NCBI GenBank assembly: GCA_910577645.1
Contig: CAJTOL010000023.1
Location: 1-51,680 of the forward strand
DNA: 51,680 nt
Reading direction: 5' to 3'
Source: an uncultured Lachnospiraceae bacterium
GTDB lineage: Bacteria > Bacillota > Clostridia > Lachnospirales > Lachnospiraceae
Shown here: piece after piece, positions 1 to 8,147 of the stretch
Layout of the letters: each line of letters begins with the position of its first letter
Numbering within the stretch: the first letter of the stretch is position 1
The notes under the pieces: generated by a model
Told to the model about the DNA's origin: nothing
Seen by the model: the letters and a program-made list of their open reading frames with translations, nothing else
Databases searched by the model: none
Translations under genes and position numbers: made by a program

Positions 1-3
1 ATA

Positions 4-192
4 TTCTTTCTTCCCTTTCCTTCCTTCACCTTGGTTAAGCCCTCAAGATAAGATATCCCATCGAAAGAGTAAGACCCCTTGAAGAAGACGAGGTAGATAG
101 GTCAGAGGTGGAAGTGCAGTAATGTATGGAGCTGACTGATACTAATCGGTCGAGGGCTTAACCAAGGTGAAGGAAGGAAAGGGAAGAAAGAA
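4..192. repeat. 41-nt perfect inverted repeat at window edge
   Basis: Bases 4-44 are the exact reverse complement of 152-192. The right arm spans the last bases of 23S rRNA and its trailer. A genuine 23S processing stem would pair leader with trailer around a ~2.9-kb gene; here only 107 nt separate the arms, and the pairing runs past the usual terminal helix. This points to a collapsed or chimeric contig end. Confidence 0.8.
45..164 (+). rRNA. rrl: 23S ribosomal RNA, 3' end (partial)
   Basis: The sequence matches the conserved 3' part of 23S rRNA: the AAGACCCCTTGAAGA block, the GAGGTAGATAGG block, then the terminal ACTAATCGGTCGAGGGCTTAACC. The body of the gene is missing upstream, where the sequence turns into an inverted copy of the 3' flank. 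No 5S rRNA is visible between this gene and the first tRNA (165-261). Confidence 0.9.
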
Positions 193-261
193 GGATGGAG
201 TGTTTCAATGTGTGGTTTTGAGGGTATGTGGTAAAGAGATACCTGAAGAAATAGAAAGTAA

Positions 262-334
262 TCCTCCTTAGCTCAGTCGGTAGAGCATGCGGCTGTTAAC
301 CGCAGTGTCGTTGGTTCAAGTCCAACAGGGGGAG
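262..334 (+). tRNA. tRNA-Asn (GTT)
   Basis: Full cloverleaf of 73 nt: acceptor TCCTCCT/AGGGGGA, anticodon loop CTGTTAA reading GTT, T arm GTTGG/CCAAC with TTCAAGT loop. CCA is not encoded. First of seven tRNAs in a row behind the 23S gene. Confidence 0.95.
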
Positions 335-394
335 CTAGGAAGAGAAGAAAAGAGAGAGAAAGATCCCCAGACGAGAGTCAGGAGGGGTAGAGAA

Positions 395-466
395 GGCCCC
401 ATGGTCAAGCGGTTAAGACATCGCCCTTTCACGGCGGTAACACGAGTTCGAATCTCGTTGGGGTCA
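395..466 (+). tRNA. tRNA-Glu (TTC)
   Basis: 72-nt cloverleaf: acceptor GGCCCCA/TGGGGTC, anticodon loop CTTTCAC reading TTC, T loop TTCGAAT. CCA is not encoded. Confidence 0.95.
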
Positions 467-495
467 CTGGAGAATCAGTTAACATCGGTTTATAC

Positions 496-568
496 GCCGA
501 TATGGCTCAATTGGCAGAGCAGCTGATTTGTAATCAGCAGGTTATCGGTTCGAGTCCGATTATCGGCT
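496..568 (+). tRNA. tRNA-Thr (TGT)
   Basis: 73-nt cloverleaf: acceptor GCCGATA/TATCGGC, anticodon stem CTGAT/ATCAG around a loop reading TGT, T loop TTCGAGT. Confidence 0.95.
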
Positions 569-583
569 TAGTAATTTAATTAA

Positions 584-665
584 GGATGGATTCCCGAGTG
601 GCCAAAGGGGGCAGACTGTAAATCTGTTGCGACACGCTTCGGTGGTTCGAATCCACCTCCATCCA
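584..665 (+). tRNA. tRNA-Tyr (GTA)
   Basis: 82-nt class II tRNA with a long variable arm: acceptor GGATGGA/TCCATCC, anticodon GTA in CTGTAAA, T loop TTCGAAT. The long variable arm after a GTA anticodon is typical of bacterial tRNA-Tyr. Confidence 0.95.
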
Positions 666-690
666 TTTGACAACTTTATACTGATAATAT

Positions 691-764
691 CGCGGGGTGG
701 AGCAGTCTGGAAGCTCGTCGGGCTCATAACCCGAAGGTCATAGGTTCAAATCCTATCCCCGCAA
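691..764 (+). tRNA. initiator tRNA-fMet (CAT)
   Basis: 74-nt cloverleaf with anticodon CAT. Two initiator hallmarks are visible: the first acceptor pair is a C-A mismatch (CGCGGGG against CCCCGCA), and the anticodon stem ends in three G-C pairs (TCGGG/CCCGA). It is therefore the initiator rather than elongator Met or Ile2. Confidence 0.93.
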
Positions 765-769
765 CTCAT

Positions 770-842
<73 letters not shown>

Positions 843-853
843 TCTTCTTTTAT

Positions 854-926
854 GGGGTATTAGCTCAGGTGGTAGAGCACTTGACTTTTAATCAAGTTGT
901 CCGGGGTTCGAGTCCCCGATGCCTCA
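854..926 (+). tRNA. tRNA-Lys (TTT)
   Basis: 73-nt cloverleaf: acceptor GGGGTAT/ATGCCTC, anticodon loop CTTTTAA reading TTT, T arm CCGGGG/CCCCG. Last tRNA of the cluster. Confidence 0.95.
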
Positions 927-935
927 GTATTTTAT

Positions 936-966
936 GAACTAGTAAATAATTGCTAGTTCTTTTTTT
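936..966 (+). terminator. intrinsic terminator of the rRNA-tRNA operon
   Basis: Stem GAACTAG/CTAGTTC followed by a run of seven T, ten bases after tRNA-Lys. Confidence 0.85.
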
Positions 967-1013
967 GTATATAAGTATGTAAGAATTTGCAAAATATCGT
1001 AAGGTTTCTTTCC

Positions 1014-1042
1014 TTGTAATGCTTAATAAAGTCTGATAGGAT
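1014..1042 (+). promoter_or_regulatory. candidate sigma-A promoter
   Basis: TTGTAA and TAGGAT separated by 17 nt, 25 nt before the start of the next gene. Both boxes match 4 of 6 consensus bases. Confidence 0.4.
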
Positions 1043-1067
1043 AGATTTAATTGATTGGAGGCTTAGA

Positions 1068-2909
1068 ATGACAAACAGAAGAAGAAAGAAAAGAAAAGAA
1101 TCTTATATTTGGACTGCAATAATGGCAGCATGTGCGATAGGTACGCTGATAGTGGCAGTTTTAGTAATTGTTACTGTATTTTCGATGATAAAAAAGGATT
1201 CTACTGATAGGGAAGAGAAAGTGGAAGAAACTACAATTTCCCCTATTGTAATTGAAACCGAGGCTGTTTATGGCTGGATGGAGACCGAGCAAGGGACAAA
1301 ATTTAGGGAAAATGATGGTACATTTGCAAAAGATACCTGGAAGTTTTGGGAAAATGGATTGTATTATTTAAATGAAAATGAAATTATGGAAGCCGGAAAG
1401 TCTGTGGCCATGGACGGCTGGATTTATGAATTTTCGGAAAACGGAATTTTAAAGGATATTCAGTTAGATTCTGGTTATAAGGGGAGATCTCCGGAAGAAG
1501 AAGAAACAGGTAAAAAAAGTTTAGTAAGAAGTAATGAGTTTTACTGCTATCTGGATATGTCTGAAGCTTATCAGGGAAATTTCAGGCCTGTCATTTATAA
1601 AAAATCTGCAGAAGAAAGAGAAGAATATCTTGGAGGAAACAGTGTTCCGGAAGTTACTGCTCCCAATTCTATGGCAATTTTGGATGGCTGGGTTTATTAT
1701 TTACCTCAAGCCAGAGAAGGGGTGGTTTTAAATACAGAGGAGCAGGGAATAAACGGAAATTTGTTTCGAATGAGGCCGGGAGACAGAACGAAAGAATTGA
1801 TAGCCAGCCAGGTTACTGGATTTTTAGTTGTAGATGGACAAGTCTTTTACGCATCAAATGGCGCTGTTTTTAAGGCGGGATCCGGAGTTTCTTATCCGGT
1901 TGGAGAAAGTTGGTATCAGGTTAAAATAGAAGAGAATATTGCTTATCTTGTGAATTATCTGGGAAGCCTTGCAGCAGGGGATTCTTCGGGAATAAAGACC
2001 ATAGGAGACAGGCAATATAAGCTGGATGAAGGAAAGATATCTTATGTGAAACCTGGTTATCAGACTGTCAGCGGCGTTACTTATGAGTTGAAGGATGATG
2101 GAGGAAAGGATTCCCTTTCCTGGAAAGACGCTTCCGGACAATCTGGAATTTTGGCAAGAAGTGAATTTGGCATTGACAGTTTCTGCATTGCGGAAGATTG
2201 GATTTATTACAGCGCTTATGTGTCCAGAGCTGACAGCGGTGAAAGATATAGTCAGATTTACCGGATTTCTATGGATGGTACGGATAAAAGAGCTGTTAGT
2301 GAGGTATTTCAGGGAAATATATTAAATCTATATTATTATAAAGAGCAAAGAACAATTTACGGAGAATATTATCCGGTTAGCTGGAGATCAGGTTATGGAC
2401 AGATTGTAACAATAGAATTGGATGGAAGTGTAAAAAGGATACTGGATCAGGGGGTACGACAGGGAAATACAGATGAAAATAAGGCATTGGAGCTTTTATT
2501 AGTAAATGGCGATACCATTACCTGTTATGAGCATGATTCCAGGTGGGATGCTTTTAATGGAAACTGGGAAGTATTGGAAACAAATGCCATTCAATTTTCT
2601 TCTGCGTCCAAAGAACCGGTTGCAGGAAGCATATTAGTAAGCGGAGAAGGCGGAAATGATGCCGGACAGGAGTCAGAAGAACAGGAGACGGAAAACTCTT
2701 TGGAAAATCCTTCAGAAGAAGATCCGGAAGAGGTATTACTCCCAGAGCGGCCATCAGAAACCATACCGTCAGCAATGCCCATAGAGACTATACCTATGCC
2801 GGGAGAAACCATTGGAAATCAAGCTCCCGGAGCTGACACATACAGTCGTCCAAGCGAGACGATAGGAGGACAGCCGGGAACAAATTCTATTGTGATTCCT
2901 GTATTTTAA
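1068..2909 (+). CDS. membrane-anchored beta-propeller-like protein (DUF5050-like)
   Basis: 613 residues. The N-terminus is very basic (RRRKKRK) and followed by one hydrophobic helix at about 14-41, so the bulk is predicted to lie outside the cell, anchored like a type II protein. The middle carries repeated W-x-Y-Y/W-I-Y motifs (for example GWVYYL, DWIYYS) and 'YRISMDGTDKRAV', which resemble the DUF5050 / LRP-like propeller repeats of Clostridia. The last ~80 residues are rich in Glu, Pro and Ser with repeated ETIP/SETI words, a likely disordered or wall-spanning tail. The start is set by GGAGG eight bases upstream. Monocistronic between two terminators. No enzymatic motif is seen; function unknown. 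Confidence 0.75.
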   Translation: MTNRRRKKRKESYIWTAIMAACAIGTLIVAVLVIVTVFSMIKKDSTDREEKVEETTISPIVIETEAVYGWMETEQGTKFRENDGTFAKDTWKFWENGLYYLNENEIMEAGKSVAMDGWIYEFSENGILKDIQLDSGYKGRSPEEEETGKKSLVRSNEFYCYLDMSEAYQGNFRPVIYKKSAEEREEYLGGNSVPEVTAPNSMAILDGWVYYLPQAREGVVLNTEEQGINGNLFRMRPGDRTKELIASQVTGFLVVDGQVFYASNGAVFKAGSGVSYPVGESWYQVKIEENIAYLVNYLGSLAAGDSSGIKTIGDRQYKLDEGKISYVKPGYQTVSGVTYELKDDGGKDSLSWKDASGQSGILARSEFGIDSFCIAEDWIYYSAYVSRADSGERYSQIYRISMDGTDKRAVSEVFQGNILNLYYYKEQRTIYGEYYPVSWRSGYGQIVTIELDGSVKRILDQGVRQGNTDENKALELLLVNGDTITCYEHDSRWDAFNGNWEVLETNAIQFSSASKEPVAGSILVSGEGGNDAGQESEEQETENSLENPSEEDPEEVLLPERPSETIPSAMPIETIPMPGETIGNQAPGADTYSRPSETIGGQPGTNSIVIPVF

Positions 2910-2963
2910 ATTTAAGACTTCAACGGCATACTTTACAACAAATTAAAGAGGGGATGCTGCAAG

Positions 2964-3009
2964 ATGAAACCAGGGACTTTCTATTAGCAGATGTCCCTGG
3001 TTTCATTTT
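2964..3009. terminator. intrinsic terminator between convergent genes
   Basis: Perfect 14-bp stem ATGAAACCAGGGAC/GTCCCTGGTTTCAT with a 15-nt loop and T4 on the plus strand. It closes the 1068 gene and probably also serves the minus-strand gene ending at 3023. Confidence 0.85.
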
Positions 3010-3022
3010 GCGACACCCCTTT

Positions 3023-3253
3023 TTATTCATCAAACTCGACGATTACATAGAACCCTCTGGAATTTTCCCGAACATCTTTTACAATTCCATATTCAGAGAG
3101 AATTCGATCCCGGTTAGAATAACAGCCAGACATGGCAACAGCCGGATCGATGATATAGCTGTAACCACTGGTGCCGTCCCTCTCTATAATTTTTACCTTA
3201 TCGCCGGGATTTACCAGGCCTGGACGTTCCATTTTAAACTCTTCTGTTCTCAT
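3023..3253 (-). CDS. small hypothetical protein (76 aa)
   Basis: Start chosen at an ATG preceded by AAGGGGGAG at seven bases, the only good ribosome binding site in a longer open frame. The 76-residue product is acidic to neutral, with 'VNPGDKVKIIERDGTSGYSY' suggesting a small SH3-like beta-barrel and a C-terminal strand-rich 'RGFYVIVEFDE'. No membrane segment or cysteine pattern. It is transcribed divergently from the PLP decarboxylase operon. Not recognised as a named family. Confidence 0.65.
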   Translation of the reverse strand: MRTEEFKMERPGLVNPGDKVKIIERDGTSGYSYIIDPAVAMSGCYSNRDRILSEYGIVKDVRENSRGFYVIVEFDE

Positions 3254-3269
3254 TGGATACTCCCCCTTG

Positions 3270-3299
3270 TTGAAATAATTCTGATTCTGTTTTATTATA
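3270..3299. promoter_or_regulatory. divergent overlapping promoters
   Basis: Plus strand: TTGAAA (3270-3275), 17-nt spacer, TATTAT (3293-3298), reading toward the decarboxylase operon. Minus strand: TATAAT at 3299-3294 reading toward the small gene at 3253, with a poor -35. The two -10 boxes overlap almost completely, so only one promoter can be occupied at a time. Confidence 0.6.
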
Positions 3300-3333
3300 G
3301 AATAAATTAGTAAGAAATAAAAGAGGTAGAATC

Positions 3334-4779
3334 GTGGACTTAAAAAGTGACAGAGGGATTTTGGAAAAGCTGAAGGAATATGGAAAATCAGATATGTATC
3401 CTTTTCACATGCCCGGACATAAGAGAGAAAGAATAGATTTCCCCAACCCTTTTCAAATTGATATAACAGAAATTGAAGGATTTGACAATCTTCATCATCC
3501 TCAGGGGATTTTAAAGGATGCAATGGAAAAAGCATCTAAAATATATGGGAGTGATAAATCCTGGTTTCTGGTAAATGGCAGTACTGGAGGGATTTTAAGC
3601 GCTGTTTGCGGCTTAACCAGGCGGGGAGGAACAATTATAATGAGCCGTAATTGCCATAAGTCGGCTTACCATGGGATTTTCCTCAATGAGCTTCATGCAG
3701 AATATATTTATCCACAATATATTCCGAAATTTGGGATACAAGGTGGAATATTTCCGGAAGATGTGGAAAAAGCATTAAAAAAGCAGCCAGATACTCAGGC
3801 AGTTTTTATTGTTTCCCCTACCTATGAGGGAATTGTTTCTGATATTAAAAGAATTTCTCAAGTTGTGCACAGATATGGGATACCACTAATTGTGGACGAA
3901 GCTCATGGGGCCCATTTTCCCTTTGCCTGTCAGGGAGAATTTCCAGAATCTGCTCTGAATTTAGGGGCAGATGTGGTAATCCAGAGCCTTCACAAAACCT
4001 TACCTTCTTTTACCCAAACTGGAATCATGCATTGGAAAAGAGGATATGCAGATGAAAAAAGGATTGAGCGATATCTTCAAATATACCAGAGCAGCAGCCC
4101 TTCTTACTTATTTATGGGGGGAATAGACTGGTGTATTGAAAATATGGTTAGGGATAAAGGAAAAAGGCTTCATTTACTGGCAGAGCGGCTCCAAAATATC
4201 CGTAGCCGGGCAGAGAAATTTAAAAATATCCGTATTCCCGGAAAAGAGCTTTCTGGAAAGTTTGGTGTGTATGATGTAGATTTATCAAAGCTGGTATTAT
4301 CTGTAAAAGGAACAAATATTGATGGAGAAAGATTATCAGAACTTTTAAGGAATCGATACCACTTGGAAATGGAAATGAGTAATACGGACTATGTTCTTGC
4401 AATGACTTCTGCCTTTGACAGGGAAGAAGGTTTTGAAAGGCTTTTTAAAGCTTTAAAGGAGATAGATAAAGAAATCAGCCCGGAAAAAAAGGCTTTTTTG
4501 GAAATGGAGAAGGGTTTTCCATGGCCTGAGAAAGCATATATGAAGATTCATCAGGCCTGGAACAATCAGACAGACAAAATGCCAATAGAGGATGCGGAAG
4601 GAAGGATAAGCGGGGAGTTTGTATATATATATCCTCCGGGAATTCCTGTTATTGTGCCGGGAGAGCGGCTGGATAGAAAAATCATAGAATTTATACAGAA
4701 TTATAAAGCAAAAAATCTTCCGGTTCAGGGCCTGAAAGACAGGGAAGCAGAATATATTGAGACAGTGATTGGAGAATAA
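3334..4779 (+). CDS. PLP-dependent Orn/Lys/Arg decarboxylase family protein
   Basis: 481 residues, the short Gram-positive form of the fold-type I basic amino acid decarboxylase family (as B. subtilis SpeA and YaaO). Motifs: HMPGHK at 25-30, DEAHGAH at 188-194 (PLP-binding Asp) and SLHKT at 218-222, where Lys221 is the expected Schiff-base lysine. The C-terminal region 'YPPGIPVIVPGERL' is the usual small domain. Which amino acid is decarboxylated cannot be told from sequence. The start is GTG with AGAGGT upstream. First gene of an operon in the order decarboxylase-gmk-like-holB-ricT-trmN6-rsmI, which mirrors the yaaO-tmk-holB-yaaT-yabB-yabC order of Bacillus. Cytoplasmic. Confidence 0.88.
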   Translation: MDLKSDRGILEKLKEYGKSDMYPFHMPGHKRERIDFPNPFQIDITEIEGFDNLHHPQGILKDAMEKASKIYGSDKSWFLVNGSTGGILSAVCGLTRRGGTIIMSRNCHKSAYHGIFLNELHAEYIYPQYIPKFGIQGGIFPEDVEKALKKQPDTQAVFIVSPTYEGIVSDIKRISQVVHRYGIPLIVDEAHGAHFPFACQGEFPESALNLGADVVIQSLHKTLPSFTQTGIMHWKRGYADEKRIERYLQIYQSSSPSYLFMGGIDWCIENMVRDKGKRLHLLAERLQNIRSRAEKFKNIRIPGKELSGKFGVYDVDLSKLVLSVKGTNIDGERLSELLRNRYHLEMEMSNTDYVLAMTSAFDREEGFERLFKALKEIDKEISPEKKAFLEMEKGFPWPEKAYMKIHQAWNNQTDKMPIEDAEGRISGEFVYIYPPGIPVIVPGERLDRKIIEFIQNYKAKNLPVQGLKDREAEYIETVIGE

Positions 4780-4780
4780 A

Positions 4781-5395
4781 ATGGGAAAAATTTTTTATCT
4801 GATGGGAAAAAGCGCATCCGGGAAGGATACCTTATTTAAAGAAATTTTGGAGCGGATACCGGAATTAAAAACAGTGGTGCCTTACACTACCCGTCCCATT
4901 CGCACTGGGGAAAAGGATGGAAGGGAATACTTTTTTACCACAGAAGAAAATCTTCAAAGATTATTGAAGGCCGGAAAAGTTATCGAATGTCGGACCTATC
5001 AGACTATGATGGGAGCATGGAATTACTTTACTGTAGATGATGGTCAGATTGATATAGAAAAAGAGAATTATCTTGTAATAGGGACTCTGGAATCTTATGA
5101 GAAAACCAGACAATATTTTGGAAAGGAGTATATGGTTCCTTTTTATATTACAGTGGAAAACGGTCTTCGGCTTCAGAGAGCGATTGACAGAGAAAAAAAC
5201 CAGACAGAACCTCATTATGACGAAGTATGCAGAAGATATCTGGCAGATGAAAAGGATTTTTGTGATAACAGGTTAAAAGAATGTGAAATCGAAAAATTTT
5301 ATGAGAATCAAGATTTTCAGGCCTGCTTAAATACAATAGTGGAGGAAATCCGTGGGATAACCATAAATAACCTTTCTAAGAGGGAGAATTTATGA
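4781..5395 (+). CDS. guanylate kinase-like P-loop kinase
   Basis: 204 residues. P-loop GKSASGKDT at 9-17, then PYTTRPIRTGEKDGREYFF at about 34-52, matching the guanylate kinase nucleotide-binding segment (TTRxxRxGExxGxxYFF). Expected reaction is ATP-dependent phosphorylation of a nucleoside monophosphate. The P-loop ends in KDT rather than the usual KST, as in PhnN-type kinases, so it may not be the essential housekeeping Gmk. It occupies the slot where Bacillus has tmk, next to holB. Start at the ATG two bases after the previous stop, with GGAG six bases before; a TTG 12 bases upstream is less likely. Confidence 0.75.
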   Translation: MGKIFYLMGKSASGKDTLFKEILERIPELKTVVPYTTRPIRTGEKDGREYFFTTEENLQRLLKAGKVIECRTYQTMMGAWNYFTVDDGQIDIEKENYLVIGTLESYEKTRQYFGKEYMVPFYITVENGLRLQRAIDREKNQTEPHYDEVCRRYLADEKDFCDNRLKECEIEKFYENQDFQACLNTIVEEIRGITINNLSKRENL

Positions 5396-5496
5396 TATAC
5401 TGTCCATGCAGGCTTTTATGAGTGGCAGCACGCCGGTAGCCGGTGTGTTCCAACTTCGTTGCGGGGCAGAATCCCTTTTTATAAAGGAGTTTATAA
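5396..5496 (+). other. unrecognised structured intergenic region before holB
   Basis: 101 nt with no reading frame. It contains a hairpin CACGCCGG-TAG-CCGGTGTG (5432-5450), a small CAAC-TTC-GTTG hairpin, and GGG-GCAGAAT-CCC followed by T5, just before the holB ribosome binding site (AAAGGAG). It is G+C-richer than the surrounding gaps. It resembles a leader or attenuator but matches no riboswitch class that I recognise. Confidence 0.4.
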
Positions 5497-6489
5497 ATGC
5501 AGACTTTTGAAACAATATTAGGCCAAAAGGCCATTAAAGAACACTTTACTACAGCAATCGCCACCGGTAAAGTTTCCCATGCTTATATTTTAAATGGTGA
5601 GGAAGGAATGGGGAAAATGGCGCTGGCAGAGGCCTTTTCTCTTACGCTTTTATGTGAAAAGAGGGATTTGGTTTCTCCATGCCTTAACTGCCACGGATGT
5701 AAGCAGGTGCTTTCTCATAACCATCCGGATTTAATTTATGTATCTCATGAAAAGCCAGGAAGTATTGGAGTAGATGATATCCGGCGTCAGATTAATGATA
5801 CAATAGCTATCCGGCCCTACAGCAGCCCTTATAAGATTTATATTGTAGATGAGGCGGAAAAAATGACAGGACAGGCTCAAAACGCTTTGTTAAAAACCAT
5901 TGAGGAGCCGCCGTCCTATGCAGTTATTATTCTTTTAACGGCAAACCAGGAAGCTTTTCTTCCTACTATTCTGTCCCGCTGTGTACAGTTAAACCTGAAA
6001 CCTCTTCAAGATGGAGATATTAAAAACTATCTGATTCAGGAGAAAGGGATTTCTGAAGACACGGCAGAGGTATATACTGCCTTTGCCAGGGGGAACCTGG
6101 GACGAGCGGTGCATTTGGCTGAGTCTGAGGAATTTCAGGCGGTTTATCAGACAATGCTGGCGCTATTAAAACATCTCCGGTCTATGGATATTGCAGAGCT
6201 TATGGAGACGGTCCGCAAGCTTAAGGAGGAAGGCTTAAATCTGGAGGAGTGTCTGGATTTTATGCAGCTTTGGTACAGAGATGTATTGATGTTTAAGGTT
6301 ACCAAAGATATGAATCTCTTGATTTTTAAGGAAGAGTATTTTTCCATTAATGATATGAGCAAAAACAGCAGTTATCAGGGTCTGGAGACTATTTTAGAGT
6401 CTATTGAAAAGGCCAGAACCAGACTTCGTGCCAATGTAAATATGGAGCTGGCTATGGAGTTGATGTTGTTGGCAATGAAGGAGAATTGA
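5497..6489 (+). CDS. holB: DNA polymerase III subunit delta'
   Basis: 330 residues, AAA+ clamp-loader subunit of the replicase. Walker A-like GEEGMGK at 34-40, a four-cysteine zinc module (Cys53, Cys62, Cys65, Cys68), Walker B-like VDEA at 117-120, EEPP at 136-139 and the SRC motif at 160-162 that supplies the arginine finger to its neighbour. Works with delta and DnaX to load the beta clamp. Start ATG with AAAGGAG at about eight bases. Followed after three bases by ricT, a linkage conserved across Firmicutes. Confidence 0.93.
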   Translation: MQTFETILGQKAIKEHFTTAIATGKVSHAYILNGEEGMGKMALAEAFSLTLLCEKRDLVSPCLNCHGCKQVLSHNHPDLIYVSHEKPGSIGVDDIRRQINDTIAIRPYSSPYKIYIVDEAEKMTGQAQNALLKTIEEPPSYAVIILLTANQEAFLPTILSRCVQLNLKPLQDGDIKNYLIQEKGISEDTAEVYTAFARGNLGRAVHLAESEEFQAVYQTMLALLKHLRSMDIAELMETVRKLKEEGLNLEECLDFMQLWYRDVLMFKVTKDMNLLIFKEEYFSINDMSKNSSYQGLETILESIEKARTRLRANVNMELAMELMLLAMKEN

Positions 6490-6492
6490 TAA

Positions 6493-7428
6493 ATGACGAA
6501 AGTAATCGGAGTTCGGTTCCGGACAGCTGGAAAGGTATACTTTTTTGATCCCGGCGACAAAGATATTAAAAACGGGGATCACGTAATTGTGGAAACTGCC
6601 AGGGGAATTGAATATGGAAACGTAGTTTTGGGAACCAGAGAAGTAGAAGAAGGAAAGGTGATTCAACCTTTAAAGCCGGTAATTCGAATGGCTACCTCTG
6701 AAGATGAGGCTATTGAGAAACGCAACAAAGAAAAGGAGCGGGAAGCATTTAAAATCTGCCTGGAAAAAATTAAAAAGAGAGAGCTTGAAATGAAGCTTAT
6801 TGATGCAGAATATACCTTTGATAACAACAAGGTTCTGTTTTATTTTACTGCTGATGGCAGAGTGGATTTTAGAGAGCTGGTAAAGGATCTGGCGTCTGTA
6901 TTTAAGACCAGGATTGAACTGCGTCAGGTAGGAGTTCGGGACGAGACTAAGATTATGGGAGGAATTGGTATCTGTGGACGGCCCTTGTGCTGTCATTCTT
7001 ATCTATCAGAATTTGCTCCCGTGTCTATTAAAATGGCAAAGGAACAAAATTTATCTTTAAATCCCACAAAAATATCCGGTGTCTGCGGCAGATTGATGTG
7101 CTGCCTGAAAAATGAAGAGGAAACTTACCAGGTATTAAACAGTAAGCTTCCGGGAACAGGAGATTTTGTCACTACCAATGACGGCTTTAAGGGTGAGGTT
7201 CACAGTGTCAATGTACTCCGTCAGCTTGTTAAGGTCATTGTTAATGTAAATGATGAAAAGGAAATTAGGGAATATAAGGTAGATGATATCCGGTTTAAGC
7301 CCCGAAAAAAGAAGGGAAAACAGGATAAGCTGGAGGATGCAGAGCTAAAGCAGCTGGAAGAGTTAGAGAAAAAGGAAGGAAAATCAAAACAGAATGGAAA
7401 TAAATCTGAAGGAAAACGAGCGCATTGA
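6493..7428 (+). CDS. ricT: PSP1-domain protein RicT (YaaT)
   Basis: 311 residues. Central PSP1 domain with two conserved cysteine clusters, CGRPLCC and CGRLMCC, which in B. subtilis YaaT bind an Fe-S cluster within the RicA-RicF-RicT complex that assists RNase Y and affects sporulation and biofilm phosphorelay. The C-terminal 50 residues are a lysine/glutamate-rich tail. RicA and RicF are not in this window. Its 3' end overlaps trmN6 by 35 bases in another frame, so the two are translationally coupled. Confidence 0.9.
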   Translation: MTKVIGVRFRTAGKVYFFDPGDKDIKNGDHVIVETARGIEYGNVVLGTREVEEGKVIQPLKPVIRMATSEDEAIEKRNKEKEREAFKICLEKIKKRELEMKLIDAEYTFDNNKVLFYFTADGRVDFRELVKDLASVFKTRIELRQVGVRDETKIMGGIGICGRPLCCHSYLSEFAPVSIKMAKEQNLSLNPTKISGVCGRLMCCLKNEEETYQVLNSKLPGTGDFVTTNDGFKGEVHSVNVLRQLVKVIVNVNDEKEIREYKVDDIRFKPRKKKGKQDKLEDAELKQLEELEKKEGKSKQNGNKSEGKRAH

Positions 7429-8131
7429 TGATTTACAGAGAAATGGGTACGGAATCATTCAGAATACAGGAGCATTTTGTTTTGGAATGGATGCGGTGCT
7501 TTTATCCGGGTTTGCAGTAGTAAAGCCGGAGGAGAAGGTTTTAGATTTGGGAACCGGAACCGGGATCATTCCCATCCTTTTAGAAGCAAAGTCTGAGGGA
7601 CGCCATTTTACAGGATTGGAAATTCAGGAGGAAATGGCGGATATGGCCCGCAGAAGCGTGGCCTATAATCACCTGGAAAAAAAGGTGGATATTGTGATTG
7701 GAGATATAAAAGAAGCCGGACAGCTTTTTGCCCTGGCTTCTTTTGATGTCATTACTGCCAATCCGCCTTATATGAATGATGCCCATGGGTTGAAAAATCC
7801 GGATATGCCAAAGGCCATTGCCAGGCATGAAGTGCTCTGTACACTGGAAGACGTAGTGGCTGCAGGGGCAAAATTGTTAAAGCCGGGAGGAAGATTTTAT
7901 ATGGTGCACCGGCCTCACCGGCTTATAGAGATTATTACAGTATTAAAGGAATATAAGCTGGAGCCTAAACGAATGAAGCTTGTCCATCCTTTTATTGACA
8001 GAGATGCCAATATGGTTCTGATAGAGGCTGTGAGAGGCGGACGATCTATGATTAAGGTAGAAGCCCCCATTGTGGTTTATAAGGAGCCTGGGGTCTATAC
8101 AGATGAGATTTATGATATCTATGGATATTGA
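7394..8131 (+). CDS. trmN6: tRNA1(Val) (adenine37-N6)-methyltransferase family protein
   Basis: 245 residues, class I SAM-dependent methyltransferase. SAM motif DLGTGTGIIP at 51-60, acidic residue in GLEIQ at 74-78, and NPPY at 123-126, the signature of N6-adenine methyltransferases. Corresponds to YabB/YfiC (TrmN6). Lies directly upstream of rsmI as in Bacillus yabB-yabC. The start ATG is inside the ricT reading frame. Confidence 0.88.
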   Translation: MEINLKENERIDDLQRNGYGIIQNTGAFCFGMDAVLLSGFAVVKPEEKVLDLGTGTGIIPILLEAKSEGRHFTGLEIQEEMADMARRSVAYNHLEKKVDIVIGDIKEAGQLFALASFDVITANPPYMNDAHGLKNPDMPKAIARHEVLCTLEDVVAAGAKLLKPGGRFYMVHRPHRLIEIITVLKEYKLEPKRMKLVHPFIDRDANMVLIEAVRGGRSMIKVEAPIVVYKEPGVYTDEIYDIYGY

Positions 8132-8147
8132 GGCAGGAGGAGTTAAA

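Noticed and set aside
165..261. Search for 5S rRNA between the 23S stump and tRNA-Asn
   Set aside because: The gap is only 97 nt and shows no 5S-like sequence.
287..526. 79-codon open frame across the tRNA cluster
   Set aside because: It runs through tRNA-Asn, tRNA-Glu and tRNA-Thr; the RNA genes explain the sequence.
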